A DNA stretch of 64,000 nt from Rhodovulum strictum (lineage in GTDB: Bacteria; Pseudomonadota; Alphaproteobacteria; Rhodobacterales; Rhodobacteraceae). Of the stretch, positions 52,260-60,321 are shown one piece after another; the stretch's first letter is position 1, and every line of letters starts with the position of its first letter. The notes under the pieces are model-generated. The model had not been told where the DNA came from. It made no database searches and saw nothing but the letters and a program-made list of their open reading frames with translations. The position numbers and the translations under genes were made by a program. Location: contig NZ_WJPO01000007.1 in NCBI RefSeq assembly GCF_009649175.1, forward strand, positions 91,342-155,341. The letters run 5' to 3'.

Positions 52260-55253
52260 TCACAGCTTCATCCGGGCGCCATCGGGGTCATAGAACGCCG
52301 TTCCGGTGATCCGCGCGCGATGCGTGCGCCCCGGCATCGGGACATGGACCAATTCGCCCATGCGGGAATGGCCGTTCTCGATCAGCGCCATCGCGATCGA
52401 CCGCCCCAGCGTGGCCGAACGGTAGGACGAGGTGACATGCCCCACCATCCGCATCGGCAGCGGCCGGGCCGGATCGTCCACGATCTGCGCGCCTTCCTCC
52501 AGCCGGACGGCGCCATCCTCGGTCAGCAACCCGACCAGTTGCTTGCGCCCCGGCGCCACCATGTCGGGCCGCGACAGCGACCGTTTGCCGACGAAATCGG
52601 GCTTGGCCTTGCCGATGGCCCAGCCCAGCCCCGCATCCGCGGGCGTCACCGTGCCGTCGGTGTCCTGCCCCACGATGATGAAGCCCTTTTCGGCGCGCAG
52701 CACATGCATCGTCTCGGTGCCATAGGGGCAGATGTCATGGGCCGCCCCGGCCGCCATCAGCGCCCGCCACAGATCCGGACCATGCCGCGCGGGCACGTTG
52801 ATCTCGAAGCCCAGCTCGCCCGTGAAACTCAGCCGGAACAGCCGCGCGGGGATGCCCGCGACACGGCATTCGGTCACCGACATGTGCGGGAAGGCGTCGT
52901 TCGAGATGTCCAGCCCCTCGACCAGCGGTTCCAGCACCTTGCGCGCATTCGGCCCGTTCAGCGCCGCAACCGCCCAGTGTTCCGTGGTCGAGGTCAGCCA
53001 GACCCGCAGATCGGGCCATTCGGTCTGAAGGTAATCCTCCATCATCGTCAGCACCCGCGCCGCCCCGCCCGTGGTCGTGGTGACATGGAACAGATCGTCC
53101 GCAAGCCGCCCGATCACGCCATCGTCGCGGATGAAGCCGTCCTCGCCCAGAAGCAGCCCATAGCGCGTCCGCCCCGGCGCCAGCTTGCTCCAGGGGTTGG
53201 TATACATGCGGTTCATGAACTCGACCGCATCGGGGCCCGCCACCTCGATCTTGCCCAGGGTCGAGGCGTCAAAGATCCCGACCGAGGCGCGCGTGGCCAG
53301 GCATTCGCGCGCCACCGCCGCCTCCATGTCCTCGCCGGGGCGGGGGAAGTACCAGGCGCGGCGCCATTGCGCGACGGGTTCGAACACCGCGCCCCGTTCC
53401 TCGGCCCAGGCGTCGATGGGCGTCTTGCGCGTCAGTTCGAAATGGCTGCCCCGGTGATAGCCCGCCAGCGCGCCGAATGTCGTGGGCGTATAGGGCGGGC
53501 GGAACGTGGTCAGCCCCACCTGCGGCGGCGCCTTGCCCAGCATGTCGGCGGCGATCATCAAGCCGTTGATGTTCGACAGCTTGCCCTGATCGGTCGCCAT
53601 GCCGGTGGTGGTGTAGCGCTTGACATGCTCGATGGATTTCATCCCCTCGCGCACGGCCAGGCGGATATCCTTGGCGGTCACGTCGTTCTGGAAATCGACA
53701 AAGGCGCGCGCAAGGCTCGGGGCCATGTCGCTGGGCAATTCGCGCTGCGCCTCGCCGCTGCCGGTGCGGTCATGGGCCACCGCGGGCGCCGCCCCGGCCG
53801 CCGCGCGCCCCAGCGCGCTGGCCGCGGCCACCCCGGCGGCATCGCCATCGGCCAGCACGGCGCCATAGCCCCACAGCCCCCGGCCCGCGCCGGCCACATG
53901 GCAATCCTCGATGGTCTCGCCCGGCAGATAGGTCTGCGCCGCCGCGTCCCAGATCAGGCTGCCCTTCGTGTGCGAGAACAGGTGCAGCGACGGCGTCCAG
54001 CCGCCCGACATCAGCAGGCAGTCGCAGGCAATGGCCCGCCCGCCCGCAACCTGCCCGTCCCGAACCCGGTTCACCCGGACCGACCGGATGCGCAGCCGCC
54101 CCGCCGTGGCGGTCACGCTATGGCCCGCCAGCACCTCGATCCCGCGGCGCCGCGCCTGATCCAGCAGGTCCGCCGGGGGCGCGTCGCGCGTGTCCACCAG
54201 AACCGCGATCCGTACCCCCGCATCGGCCAGGTCGAAGGCCGCGAAATACGCGCTGTCATGCGCGGTGACGACCGCCGCCCGCCTGCCCACCAGCACGCCG
54301 AAGCGGTGCAGATAGGTCTGCGCGGCCCCCGCCAGCATCACGCCGGGCCGGTCATTGCCGTCAAAGACCAGCGGCTTTTCGATCGCGCCCTGCGCCAGCA
54401 CCACCCGCGCCGCCCGCACCCGCCACAGCCGTTCGCGCGGGGCGGTCTCGGGCGGGCTGTCCAGATGGTCGGTCAGCCGCTCGCACAGCCCGATCATGTT
54501 CTGGTGATAATAGCCGATGGCCGTGGTCCGGCACATCAGCCGCACGCCAAGCCCGCGCAATTCCTCCAGCACCGCGGCCAGCCAGTCCCAGGCCGGGCGC
54601 CCCTCGATCACCACGCCCGGATCGGACAGCAGCGCGCCGCCCATCTCGGCATGCTCGTCCACCAGCGTCACCCGCAGCCCCGCGCGCGCCGCCGCCCGCG
54701 CCGCCGCCAGCCCCGCAGGCCCCGCCCCCACAACCAGCAGATCGGCATGCAGGTAGCGCGAGGCATAGCGGTCCGGATCGGGTTCGCCGGGCGCCCGGCC
54801 CAGCCCCGCCGCAGCACGGATCACCGGCTCGTAAAGCCTGTCCCAGAAGGCGCGCGGCCACATGAAGGTCTTGTAATAGAACCCGGCCGAGAACAGCGGA
54901 TAAAGCAGGTCATTGACCGCGCCCGCATCAAATCCCAGCCCCGGCCACCTGTTCTGGCTTTCCGCCACCAGCCCCGCGCGCAATTCCTGCATGGTGGCGC
55001 GGGTGTTCGGCTCTGCCCGGCCCTTGCCGCGCGAGGTGCCGATCAGCGCGTTCGGCTCCTCCGACCCGGCGGTGACGGCGCCGCGCGGGCGGTGATACTT
55101 GAAGGACCGCCCCATCAGATGCACGCCATTGGCCAGCAGCGCCGAAGCCACCGTATCGCCGCGCAGGCCCATATAGCTGCGCCCGTCGAAACTGAACCGC
55201 ACCGGCGCGGCATGATCCACGCGGCCCTTGCCCGGAATGCGATAGCGGCTCAT
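52260..55253 (-). CDS. soxA: Sarcosine oxidase alpha subunit
   Basis: 997 residues, the normal length of SoxA. The N-terminal part (FDGRSYMGLRGDTVASALLA, then GRSFKYHRPRG) is the ferredoxin-like start; a Rossmann NAD-binding site LLVVGAGPAGLAAARAAARA sits near residue 170, with a second dinucleotide region later. The C-terminal 400 residues are a GcvT-like folate domain (IFDASTLGKIEVAGPDAVEF; FTGELGFEINVPARHG). Overlaps soxD by 4 bases (ATGA). Confidence 0.93.
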   Translation of the reverse strand: MSRYRIPGKGRVDHAAPVRFSFDGRSYMGLRGDTVASALLANGVHLMGRSFKYHRPRGAVTAGSEEPNALIGTSRGKGRAEPNTRATMQELRAGLVAESQNRWPGLGFDAGAVNDLLYPLFSAGFYYKTFMWPRAFWDRLYEPVIRAAAGLGRAPGEPDPDRYASRYLHADLLVVGAGPAGLAAARAAARAGLRVTLVDEHAEMGGALLSDPGVVIEGRPAWDWLAAVLEELRGLGVRLMCRTTAIGYYHQNMIGLCERLTDHLDSPPETAPRERLWRVRAARVVLAQGAIEKPLVFDGNDRPGVMLAGAAQTYLHRFGVLVGRRAAVVTAHDSAYFAAFDLADAGVRIAVLVDTRDAPPADLLDQARRRGIEVLAGHSVTATAGRLRIRSVRVNRVRDGQVAGGRAIACDCLLMSGGWTPSLHLFSHTKGSLIWDAAAQTYLPGETIEDCHVAGAGRGLWGYGAVLADGDAAGVAAASALGRAAAGAAPAVAHDRTGSGEAQRELPSDMAPSLARAFVDFQNDVTAKDIRLAVREGMKSIEHVKRYTTTGMATDQGKLSNINGLMIAADMLGKAPPQVGLTTFRPPYTPTTFGALAGYHRGSHFELTRKTPIDAWAEERGAVFEPVAQWRRAWYFPRPGEDMEAAVARECLATRASVGIFDASTLGKIEVAGPDAVEFMNRMYTNPWSKLAPGRTRYGLLLGEDGFIRDDGVIGRLADDLFHVTTTTGGAARVLTMMEDYLQTEWPDLRVWLTSTTEHWAVAALNGPNARKVLEPLVEGLDISNDAFPHMSVTECRVAGIPARLFRLSFTGELGFEINVPARHGPDLWRALMAAGAAHDICPYGTETMHVLRAEKGFIIVGQDTDGTVTPADAGLGWAIGKAKPDFVGKRSLSRPDMVAPGRKQLVGLLTEDGAVRLEEGAQIVDDPARPLPMRMVGHVTSSYRSATLGRSIAMALIENGHSRMGELVHVPMPGRTHRARITGTAFYDPDGARMKL

Positions 55254-55549
55254 TGCGCGTCCTCCGTCGCGGGCAGGTCGGGACGCGGCACGCCCGCCTT
55301 GTAGGTCATCAGGAACCGGTCGCTGACCGTGTCGCGCAGGGCATTGAAGAACCGCCCGCAGCCATGGACATGGCGCCAGCGTTCGTAATGCGGGCCGCGC
55401 GCATTGGTGCGGATGAACAGGTAATCGCGCCATTCCTCGTCGCTGGTCGCCATCGGATCGGCGGGCCGCGCGATATGGGCCTCGCCGGCATAGGCAAACT
55501 CGGCCTCGGGCAGGGTCTCGTCGCAATAGGGGCAATGGATCAGCAGCAT
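55250..55549 (-). CDS. soxD: Sarcosine oxidase delta subunit
   Basis: 99 residues. The zinc-binding N-terminal CPYCDET motif and the later HVHGCGRFFNALRDT segment are diagnostic of SoxD. GAGG lies 6 bases before the ATG, which is 8 bases after the soxB stop. The subunit binds zinc and stabilises the SoxBDAG complex. Confidence 0.93.
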   Translation of the reverse strand: MLLIHCPYCDETLPEAEFAYAGEAHIARPADPMATSDEEWRDYLFIRTNARGPHYERWRHVHGCGRFFNALRDTVSDRFLMTYKAGVPRPDLPATEDAQ

Positions 55550-55557
55550 CTTGAACC

Positions 55558-56811
55558 TCAGTGTGCGACGGCGGCCGCCGCCGCCTCGTCGATCAGCCGG
55601 CCGGTGGTGAACCGCTCCAGCGTGAAGGGGGCGTTGATCGGGTGCGGCGCGTCCTTCGCCACGGTCCAGGCCAAGAGATGCCCGGCCCCCGGCGTCGCCT
55701 TGAACCCGCCGGTGCCCCAGCCGCAATTGACGTAAAGCCCCGGCACCGGCAGCTTGCCCAGGATGGGCGAGCGGTCGGGCGTCACGTCCACGATGCCGCC
55801 CCATTTGCGCAGCATCCGCATCCGGTTGAAGATCGGGAACACCTCGCAGATCGCGGCCACCGTATGCTCGATCAGCGGCAGGCCGCCGCGTTGCGAATAG
55901 CTGGTATACTGGTCGGTGCCCGAGCCGATCACCAGCTCGCCCTTGTCGGACTGGCTGATATAGGCATGCACCGTGTTCGACATCACCACGCAGGGGAAAC
56001 AGGGCTTGACCGGCTCGCTGACCAGCGCCTGCAACGGATAGCTTTCCAGCGGCATCCGCAGGCCCGCGCTGTCCATCAGCACGCTGGTATGCCCCGCCGC
56101 CGACACCGCGACCTTCTTGGCGCGGATGAAACCGCGGGCGGTCTCGACCCCCGTGACCGCGCCATCGGGCCCGCGCCGGATCGCGGTGACGGGGCAGTTC
56201 TGGATGATGTCCACGCCGCGCGCCGCCGCCGCCCGCGCATAGCCCCAGGCCACCGCATCATGCCGCGCCGTGCCCGCCCGCATCTGCAACGCCGCCCCCA
56301 GCACCGGGTAGCGCGCCTTGGGCGAGATGTTCAGCGGCGGGCAGAACACCTTGGCCTCGCCCGGTGTCAGCCACGCATTGTCCACCCCGTTCAGCCGGTT
56401 GGCATGGATGTGGCGCTGAAAGCTGTGGATGTCATGGACATTATGCGCCAGCATCATCACGCCGCGCTTCGAATACATGACGTTGTAGTTCAGCTCCTGG
56501 CTCAGCCCCTCCCACAGATCCACCGCATGATCGTAAAGCCGCGCGCTTTCGTCATAAAGGTAGTTCGACCGGATGATCGTCGTGTTCCGGCCCGTGTTGC
56601 CGCCCCCCAGCCAGCCCTTGTCGATCACCGCGACATTGGTGATCCCGTGCTCCTTCGCCAGGTAATAGGCCGCGCCCAGCCCGTGCCCGCCCGCCCCGAC
56701 GATGACCACATCGTATTCCGCCCTGGGCTGGCTGTCGGGCCATTGCTCGCGCCAGCCCTTCTGGCCGGTCAGCGCGTTCTTCAACAGCGACATCGCAGAG
56801 AAACGGGTCAT
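55558..56811 (-). CDS. soxB: Sarcosine oxidase beta subunit
   Basis: 417 residues. FAD site [23 protein letters not shown] region near residue 34, then [16 protein letters not shown] and the RHDAVAWG segment whose histidine corresponds to the one that carries covalent FMN in heterotetrameric enzymes. SoxB holds the sarcosine-oxidising active site. GAGGAG precedes the ATG. First gene of soxBDAG; glyA and purU, which often flank this operon elsewhere, are absent here. Confidence 0.93.
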   Translation of the reverse strand: MTRFSAMSLLKNALTGQKGWREQWPDSQPRAEYDVVIVGAGGHGLGAAYYLAKEHGITNVAVIDKGWLGGGNTGRNTTIIRSNYLYDESARLYDHAVDLWEGLSQELNYNVMYSKRGVMMLAHNVHDIHSFQRHIHANRLNGVDNAWLTPGEAKVFCPPLNISPKARYPVLGAALQMRAGTARHDAVAWGYARAAAARGVDIIQNCPVTAIRRGPDGAVTGVETARGFIRAKKVAVSAAGHTSVLMDSAGLRMPLESYPLQALVSEPVKPCFPCVVMSNTVHAYISQSDKGELVIGSGTDQYTSYSQRGGLPLIEHTVAAICEVFPIFNRMRMLRKWGGIVDVTPDRSPILGKLPVPGLYVNCGWGTGGFKATPGAGHLLAWTVAKDAPHPINAPFTLERFTTGRLIDEAAAAAVAH

Positions 56812-56881
56812 GGCGCACTCCTCGGGCGGCGGATTCCGCGTGGACCGAACCTCGCAGAAACCGGCGCGAAATCACAGTAGG

Positions 56882-56900
56882 AATGCGACAGAACCGCATT
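56882..56900. promoter_or_regulatory. Inverted repeat between soxB and the AraC-type regulator gene
   Basis: Perfect arms AATGCG and CGCATT around a 7-base spacer, ending 11 bases before the regulator start and about 70 bases before soxB. Part of it (CGACAGAACCGCA) resembles CGCAGAAACCGGCG some 25 bases upstream, giving a possible direct repeat, the usual site form for AraC proteins. Likely control element for the regulator and soxBDAG. Confidence 0.45.
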
Positions 56901-56911
56901 ATGATCGCGTC

Positions 56912-57943
56912 ATGGCCAGACCCCTTTCCCCCGCGCCGCCCTTTCGCCCGCGCCTGCGCGTGGGCTTCGTTCTGGCGCGGCGCTTCACGCTCTCGGCCTT
57001 TGCCAATTTCGTCGACGTGCTGCGCCTCGCCGCGGACGAGGGCGACCGCTCGCGCCCGATCCATTGCAGCTGGAAGGTGCTGTCGGCCAGCATGGACCCC
57101 GTGCGCTCGAGCTGCGGCATCGCGGTCGGCCCGGACGAGCCATTGGGCGATCCGGCGCGCTTCGATTACATCGTCGTCATCGGCGGCCTGATCGACGAGA
57201 TCGCCCGGCTCGACCCCGATTACACCGCCTTCCTGCGCCGCGCCGCCGAGGCACGGATACCGCTGGTCGGCGTCTGCACCGGCGCCTTCGTGCTGCACCG
57301 CGCCGGACTGATGCAGGGCTATCGCTGCTGCGTCAGCTGGTTTCACCATGACGATTTCCTGGAACAGTTCGACGGGCTGATGCCGGTCTCGGACCGCATC
57401 TTCGTGGTGGATCGCGACCGGCTGACCTGTTCGGGCGGGGCCAGTTCGGCGCATCTGGCCGCCTTTCTGGTCGAGCGCCATATCGGCCGGGCCGCCGCGC
57501 AGAAAAGCCTGCGCATCATGATCATCGCCGAGGACATGGCCGGGGACGATCCGCAACCGGGCCTGCCGCTCGACCTGAAGACCCGCGATCCGCTGGTGCG
57601 CAAGGCGCTGTTGCACATCCAGCAGAACATGGACGCGCCCCCCAACGTGGCCGCGGTGGCGGATCGTCTGGGTGTCAGCCGCCGCAAGCTGGAACGCCAT
57701 TTCCACGAGGCGCTGGGGCTGTCCCCCAACGCCGCCTTCCTGCGGGTGCGGCTGGCGCAGGTGCGGCTGTTGCTCGACCGCTCGGACCGGTCCGTGACCC
57801 AGATCGCCGCCGCCACCGGCTTTTGCGACGCCTCGCACCTGATCCGCGCCTTTCGTCAGGCCGAGGGCATGACCCCCGCCGCATGGCGGGGCCGCGCGGC
57901 GCGGTCGGGCGGGGCTCAGCTCATGCCGCCATCATGGCCGTAG
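56912..57943 (+). CDS. GlxA/GbdR-type AraC family regulator with DJ-1/PfpI-like domain
   Basis: 343 residues. The N-terminal domain (about 15-190) is a class I glutamine amidotransferase-like sensor with the usual cysteine in VGVCTGAFVLHRAG. The C-terminal AraC domain (about 230-330) has two helix-turn-helix motifs (VAAVADRLGVSRRKLERHF; VTQIAAATGFCDASHLIRAF). Proteins of this build that lie next to sarcosine or betaine genes include GbdR, an activator of glycine betaine, dimethylglycine and sarcosine catabolism; divergence from soxB supports that role. No ribosome binding site is visible before ATG 56912. The 3' end overlaps the convergent DUF190 gene by 28 bases. Confidence 0.85.
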   Translation: MARPLSPAPPFRPRLRVGFVLARRFTLSAFANFVDVLRLAADEGDRSRPIHCSWKVLSASMDPVRSSCGIAVGPDEPLGDPARFDYIVVIGGLIDEIARLDPDYTAFLRRAAEARIPLVGVCTGAFVLHRAGLMQGYRCCVSWFHHDDFLEQFDGLMPVSDRIFVVDRDRLTCSGGASSAHLAAFLVERHIGRAAAQKSLRIMIIAEDMAGDDPQPGLPLDLKTRDPLVRKALLHIQQNMDAPPNVAAVADRLGVSRRKLERHFHEALGLSPNAAFLRVRLAQVRLLLDRSDRSVTQIAAATGFCDASHLIRAFRQAEGMTPAAWRGRAARSGGAQLMPPSWP

Positions 57944-58260
57944 CGCAGGATCCGCACCGCTTCCAGCGTCACCAGGCAACTGCCCAGCATCGGCTCGGTC
58001 TCGGCCAGGAACGCCTCGATCCGCTCGGGCCTGTCCACGATCTCGATCACCACCGGCAGATCCTCGGACAGCCGCAGGATCTTCGATGTATGCAACCGGC
58101 TTGAGCGGCCATAGCCTAGGGCGCCGCGCATCACGGTCGCCCCGGCAAGCCCCATCTCGCGCGCCCTCAGCACGATGGCCTCGTGCAGCGGGCGGCCCGC
58201 ATGTTCGTCGCTTTCGCCGATGAACAGGCGCAGCAGCGTGGCCTCGGTTGTTTGCGTCAT
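57916..58260 (-). CDS. DUF190 family PII-like protein
   Basis: 114 residues. The pattern LLRLFIGESDEHAGRPLHEAIV followed by AGATVMRGALGYG and VVIEIVDRPERIEAFL is characteristic of DUF190, a CutA/PII-like trimer-forming family. DUF190 genes are frequently linked with crcB, as here, and are thought to modulate the channel or sense a ligand. It starts 4 bases after the second crcB gene stop. Confidence 0.85.
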   Translation of the reverse strand: MTQTTEATLLRLFIGESDEHAGRPLHEAIVLRAREMGLAGATVMRGALGYGRSSRLHTSKILRLSEDLPVVIEIVDRPERIEAFLAETEPMLGSCLVTLEAVRILRYGHDGGMS

Positions 58261-58264
58261 GGCG

Positions 58265-58669
58265 TCATCCTTTCAGACGGTTGATCCGCAGACCCATCAG
58301 GTAGCCGCCCCAGACCGCAAGCAGCCACAACAGCACCGAGGCGCCCAGGTTCAGCGCCGCCAGCCCCGGCGCGCCGCGTTCGACCAGCAGCAATGTTTCA
58401 AGGCTGAAGATCGAAAAGGTGGTAAAGCCACCGCAGAACCCCGCCAGCACGAACTGGCGCTGCGCCGGGCTTGCAAACACCCGCCCGCCGGGCTCGGTCA
58501 GGGTGGCATAAAGCCCGATCAGGAACGAGCCCAGCACATTCACCGCCAGCGTGCCCCAGGCAAAGCCCGGCCCCAGCAGATGCAGCAATCCCAGCGATGT
58601 CAGGCTGCGCGCCACCGCGCCGGTCATCCCGCCAAGCGCAACCGCCAGATACAGCCGCCGCTGCGCCAT
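58265..58669 (-). CDS. crcB: Fluoride ion channel CrcB (Fluc), second copy
   Basis: 134 residues with four membrane helices. Landmarks: GGMTGAVARSL near the start, GTLAVNVLGSFLIGL and GFCGGFTTFSIFSLET with the phenylalanines of the fluoride pathway. ATG overlaps the stop of the first copy (TGATG). Two neighbouring crcB genes usually encode a heterodimer of oppositely oriented subunits. Confidence 0.9.
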   Translation of the reverse strand: MAQRRLYLAVALGGMTGAVARSLTSLGLLHLLGPGFAWGTLAVNVLGSFLIGLYATLTEPGGRVFASPAQRQFVLAGFCGGFTTFSIFSLETLLLVERGAPGLAALNLGASVLLWLLAVWGGYLMGLRINRLKG

Positions 58670-59085
58670 CACCGCACGCCCCAGACCGTCAGCGCATGGC
58701 TGGTCCCCAGCCACCCCCCCGCCGCCGCCGCAAGGCAAAGCGCAAGCGACAGCACGATATTGGCCAGCGCGCGCCCCGTCTCGCCATTGCGCGCCAGCGC
58801 CAGCGTCTGAAGCGAAAAGGAGGACACGGTAGTATAACTGCCCAGAATCCCGACCGCGAGCCCCGCCCACAGCGTCCGGTTCCCTATCTCATGCGTTCCC
58901 GGCGCCAGCAGCAGCGCCGCCAGAACGCCGATCGCCACGGCGCCGGTGACGTTCACCGTCAGCGTGCCCAGCGGAAATGTCTCGCCGAACCGGCGCGCGA
59001 CCACGCCCGACAGCCAGAACCGCGCCACGCTGCCGACCGCGCCCCCCAGCGCGACAAGCCCAAGGGCAATCAGCGCCTCTGCCAT
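58669..59085 (-). CDS. crcB: Fluoride ion channel CrcB (Fluc), first copy
   Basis: 138 residues, four helices. GGAVGSVARFWLSG near residue 14, GTLTVNVTGAVAIGVL and GILGSYTTVSSFSLQT are CrcB motifs; the second phenylalanine motif reads TTVSSFS rather than TTFSxFS. ATG 59085 has GGAGG 5 bases upstream. No convincing fluoride riboswitch could be drawn in the 100 bases before it. Forms one transcript with the second crcB and DUF190. Confidence 0.9.
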   Translation of the reverse strand: MAEALIALGLVALGGAVGSVARFWLSGVVARRFGETFPLGTLTVNVTGAVAIGVLAALLLAPGTHEIGNRTLWAGLAVGILGSYTTVSSFSLQTLALARNGETGRALANIVLSLALCLAAAAGGWLGTSHALTVWGVR

Positions 59086-59203
59086 CCCGCCCTCCGGCAC
59101 ACGCCGCCCGGCCCCGCCTGCGGGTCAGCCCCTTGGGAACATGCGCGGCGGCGTGGTGACATGCGCCAAGCCTGGCAGCGTGACCGGGCCATGCAACAGG
59201 CGC

Positions 59204-60223
59204 CTATGCTTCGCCCGCCGGGCGCAGTTCCTCGGGCAACAGCGCGGTCGGCAACAGCCCCCCGACCGGATCGGACAGGATCCCGGCGGCCAGCGCCTCG
59301 CGCGCGGGGCCGTCCTCGGTCAGGGCGACAAGCCGGGCCAGATCGGCCTCGATCCGGTCCGCCCCGATCAGCCCGGCGGCATGAAGCTTGCGCAATTCCC
59401 CGGCCATTTCGGCGGCATAATCCCCCAGCCCCAGCGCAACAAGCGCGCCGCCGCTGGCCACATCCTCGCGCACGGCATGGGCAAAGGCGAACAGCACCAC
59501 CTCGCACAGCGCATCGCCCGCGGTCGCGCCCGCGGACACCCGCGCACCCACCAGCGCCTCGCCGGCAAAGGTCAGTTCCATGCCGAAACCCGCCAGCACG
59601 TCGCGGATGCCGTCCATCACTTCGGGCTCGACGCCATGCGACAGCGACACGCCACCCTGCGAGACCGGCGCCCCGCCCAACTCGTCGGTAAACGCCTTGA
59701 CCGTCTTGCGATCCGGGCGCGGCGCGCGCGGCGGCGGGGCCTTTGGGGCCTCGGCCGGGGCGGCGGTCTCCGCGGCCGGTTCGTCCGCAGGGGCGTCGGG
59801 TTCGGGCACCTCGGGTTCGGGAGGTTCCGCGGCGGGTTCCGGCACCACGGGCGGTTCCACCGCCACAGGCTCCGGCGCAACAGCCTCCACCGCCACAGGT
59901 TCCACCGCAACCGGCACAGCCTCGGGAACCGCTTCCGTCTCGTCCGCTTCCACGCCTGTCCCGGCGGCCCGCCCGGCATCGGTCAGCTTCAGCACCAGCC
60001 GCTGCCGCGCGCCGAACACCCGCGCCAGCAGCAGCGGGCGGCGCTGGATTTCCTCGATCAGGCCCCGGGCGACCAGCCCGGACAGCGGCCGGGCCACCTC
60101 CAGCCCGCGCCCGCGCGCGCGAACCGACAGCGCGTCGCGCTCGACGGCGCCGCCCTCGGCATCCATTTCGCAGATAACGGCCAGCAGGGCCTGTTCGGAC
60201 CGGTCGAGCGGCGTGTCCTTCAT
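59204..60223 (-). CDS. Hypothetical protein with winged-helix-like N-terminus and acidic proline linker
   Basis: 339 residues. Residues 1-85 look like a winged helix (RSEQALLAVICEMDAEGGAV; ARGRGLEVARPLSGLVARGL; RQRLVLKLTDAGRAAG). A low-complexity Ala/Pro/Glu/Val linker follows (about 95-170). The C-terminal 160 residues are a separate, mostly helical domain (VKAFTDELGGAPVSQGGVS; GDALCEVVLFAFAHAVRED). No signal peptide. It lies between crcB and the dimethylglycine dehydrogenase-like gene on the same strand. I do not recognise the family; a DNA-binding or sensor role is only suggested by the N-terminal fold. Confidence 0.65.
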   Translation of the reverse strand: MKDTPLDRSEQALLAVICEMDAEGGAVERDALSVRARGRGLEVARPLSGLVARGLIEEIQRRPLLLARVFGARQRLVLKLTDAGRAAGTGVEADETEAVPEAVPVAVEPVAVEAVAPEPVAVEPPVVPEPAAEPPEPEVPEPDAPADEPAAETAAPAEAPKAPPPRAPRPDRKTVKAFTDELGGAPVSQGGVSLSHGVEPEVMDGIRDVLAGFGMELTFAGEALVGARVSAGATAGDALCEVVLFAFAHAVREDVASGGALVALGLGDYAAEMAGELRKLHAAGLIGADRIEADLARLVALTEDGPAREALAAGILSDPVGGLLPTALLPEELRPAGEA

Positions 60224-60246
60224 GATCGCCTCGCAGACAATGGGCT

Positions 60247-60258
60247 TGCGACGTCGCA
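60247..60258. repeat. 12-bp perfect palindrome before the winged-helix-like gene
   Basis: TGCGACGTCGCA, 24 bases before the start codon at 60223. Possible operator for that gene, which may regulate itself. A 12-bp GC-rich palindrome can occur by chance, so confidence is low. Confidence 0.3.
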
Positions 60259-60321
60259 GATCGCGGCCAAGGCGTCAATCGGTCCAATCATCGCGCATCC
60301 CCCGCTTCCGTCGCCGCGGAC

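Noticed and set aside
59086..59203. Possible fluoride riboswitch before crcB
   Set aside because: Segments such as GGCGCATG and GGCTGACCC only loosely resemble the crcB RNA motif, and the required pseudoknot pairing could not be drawn.
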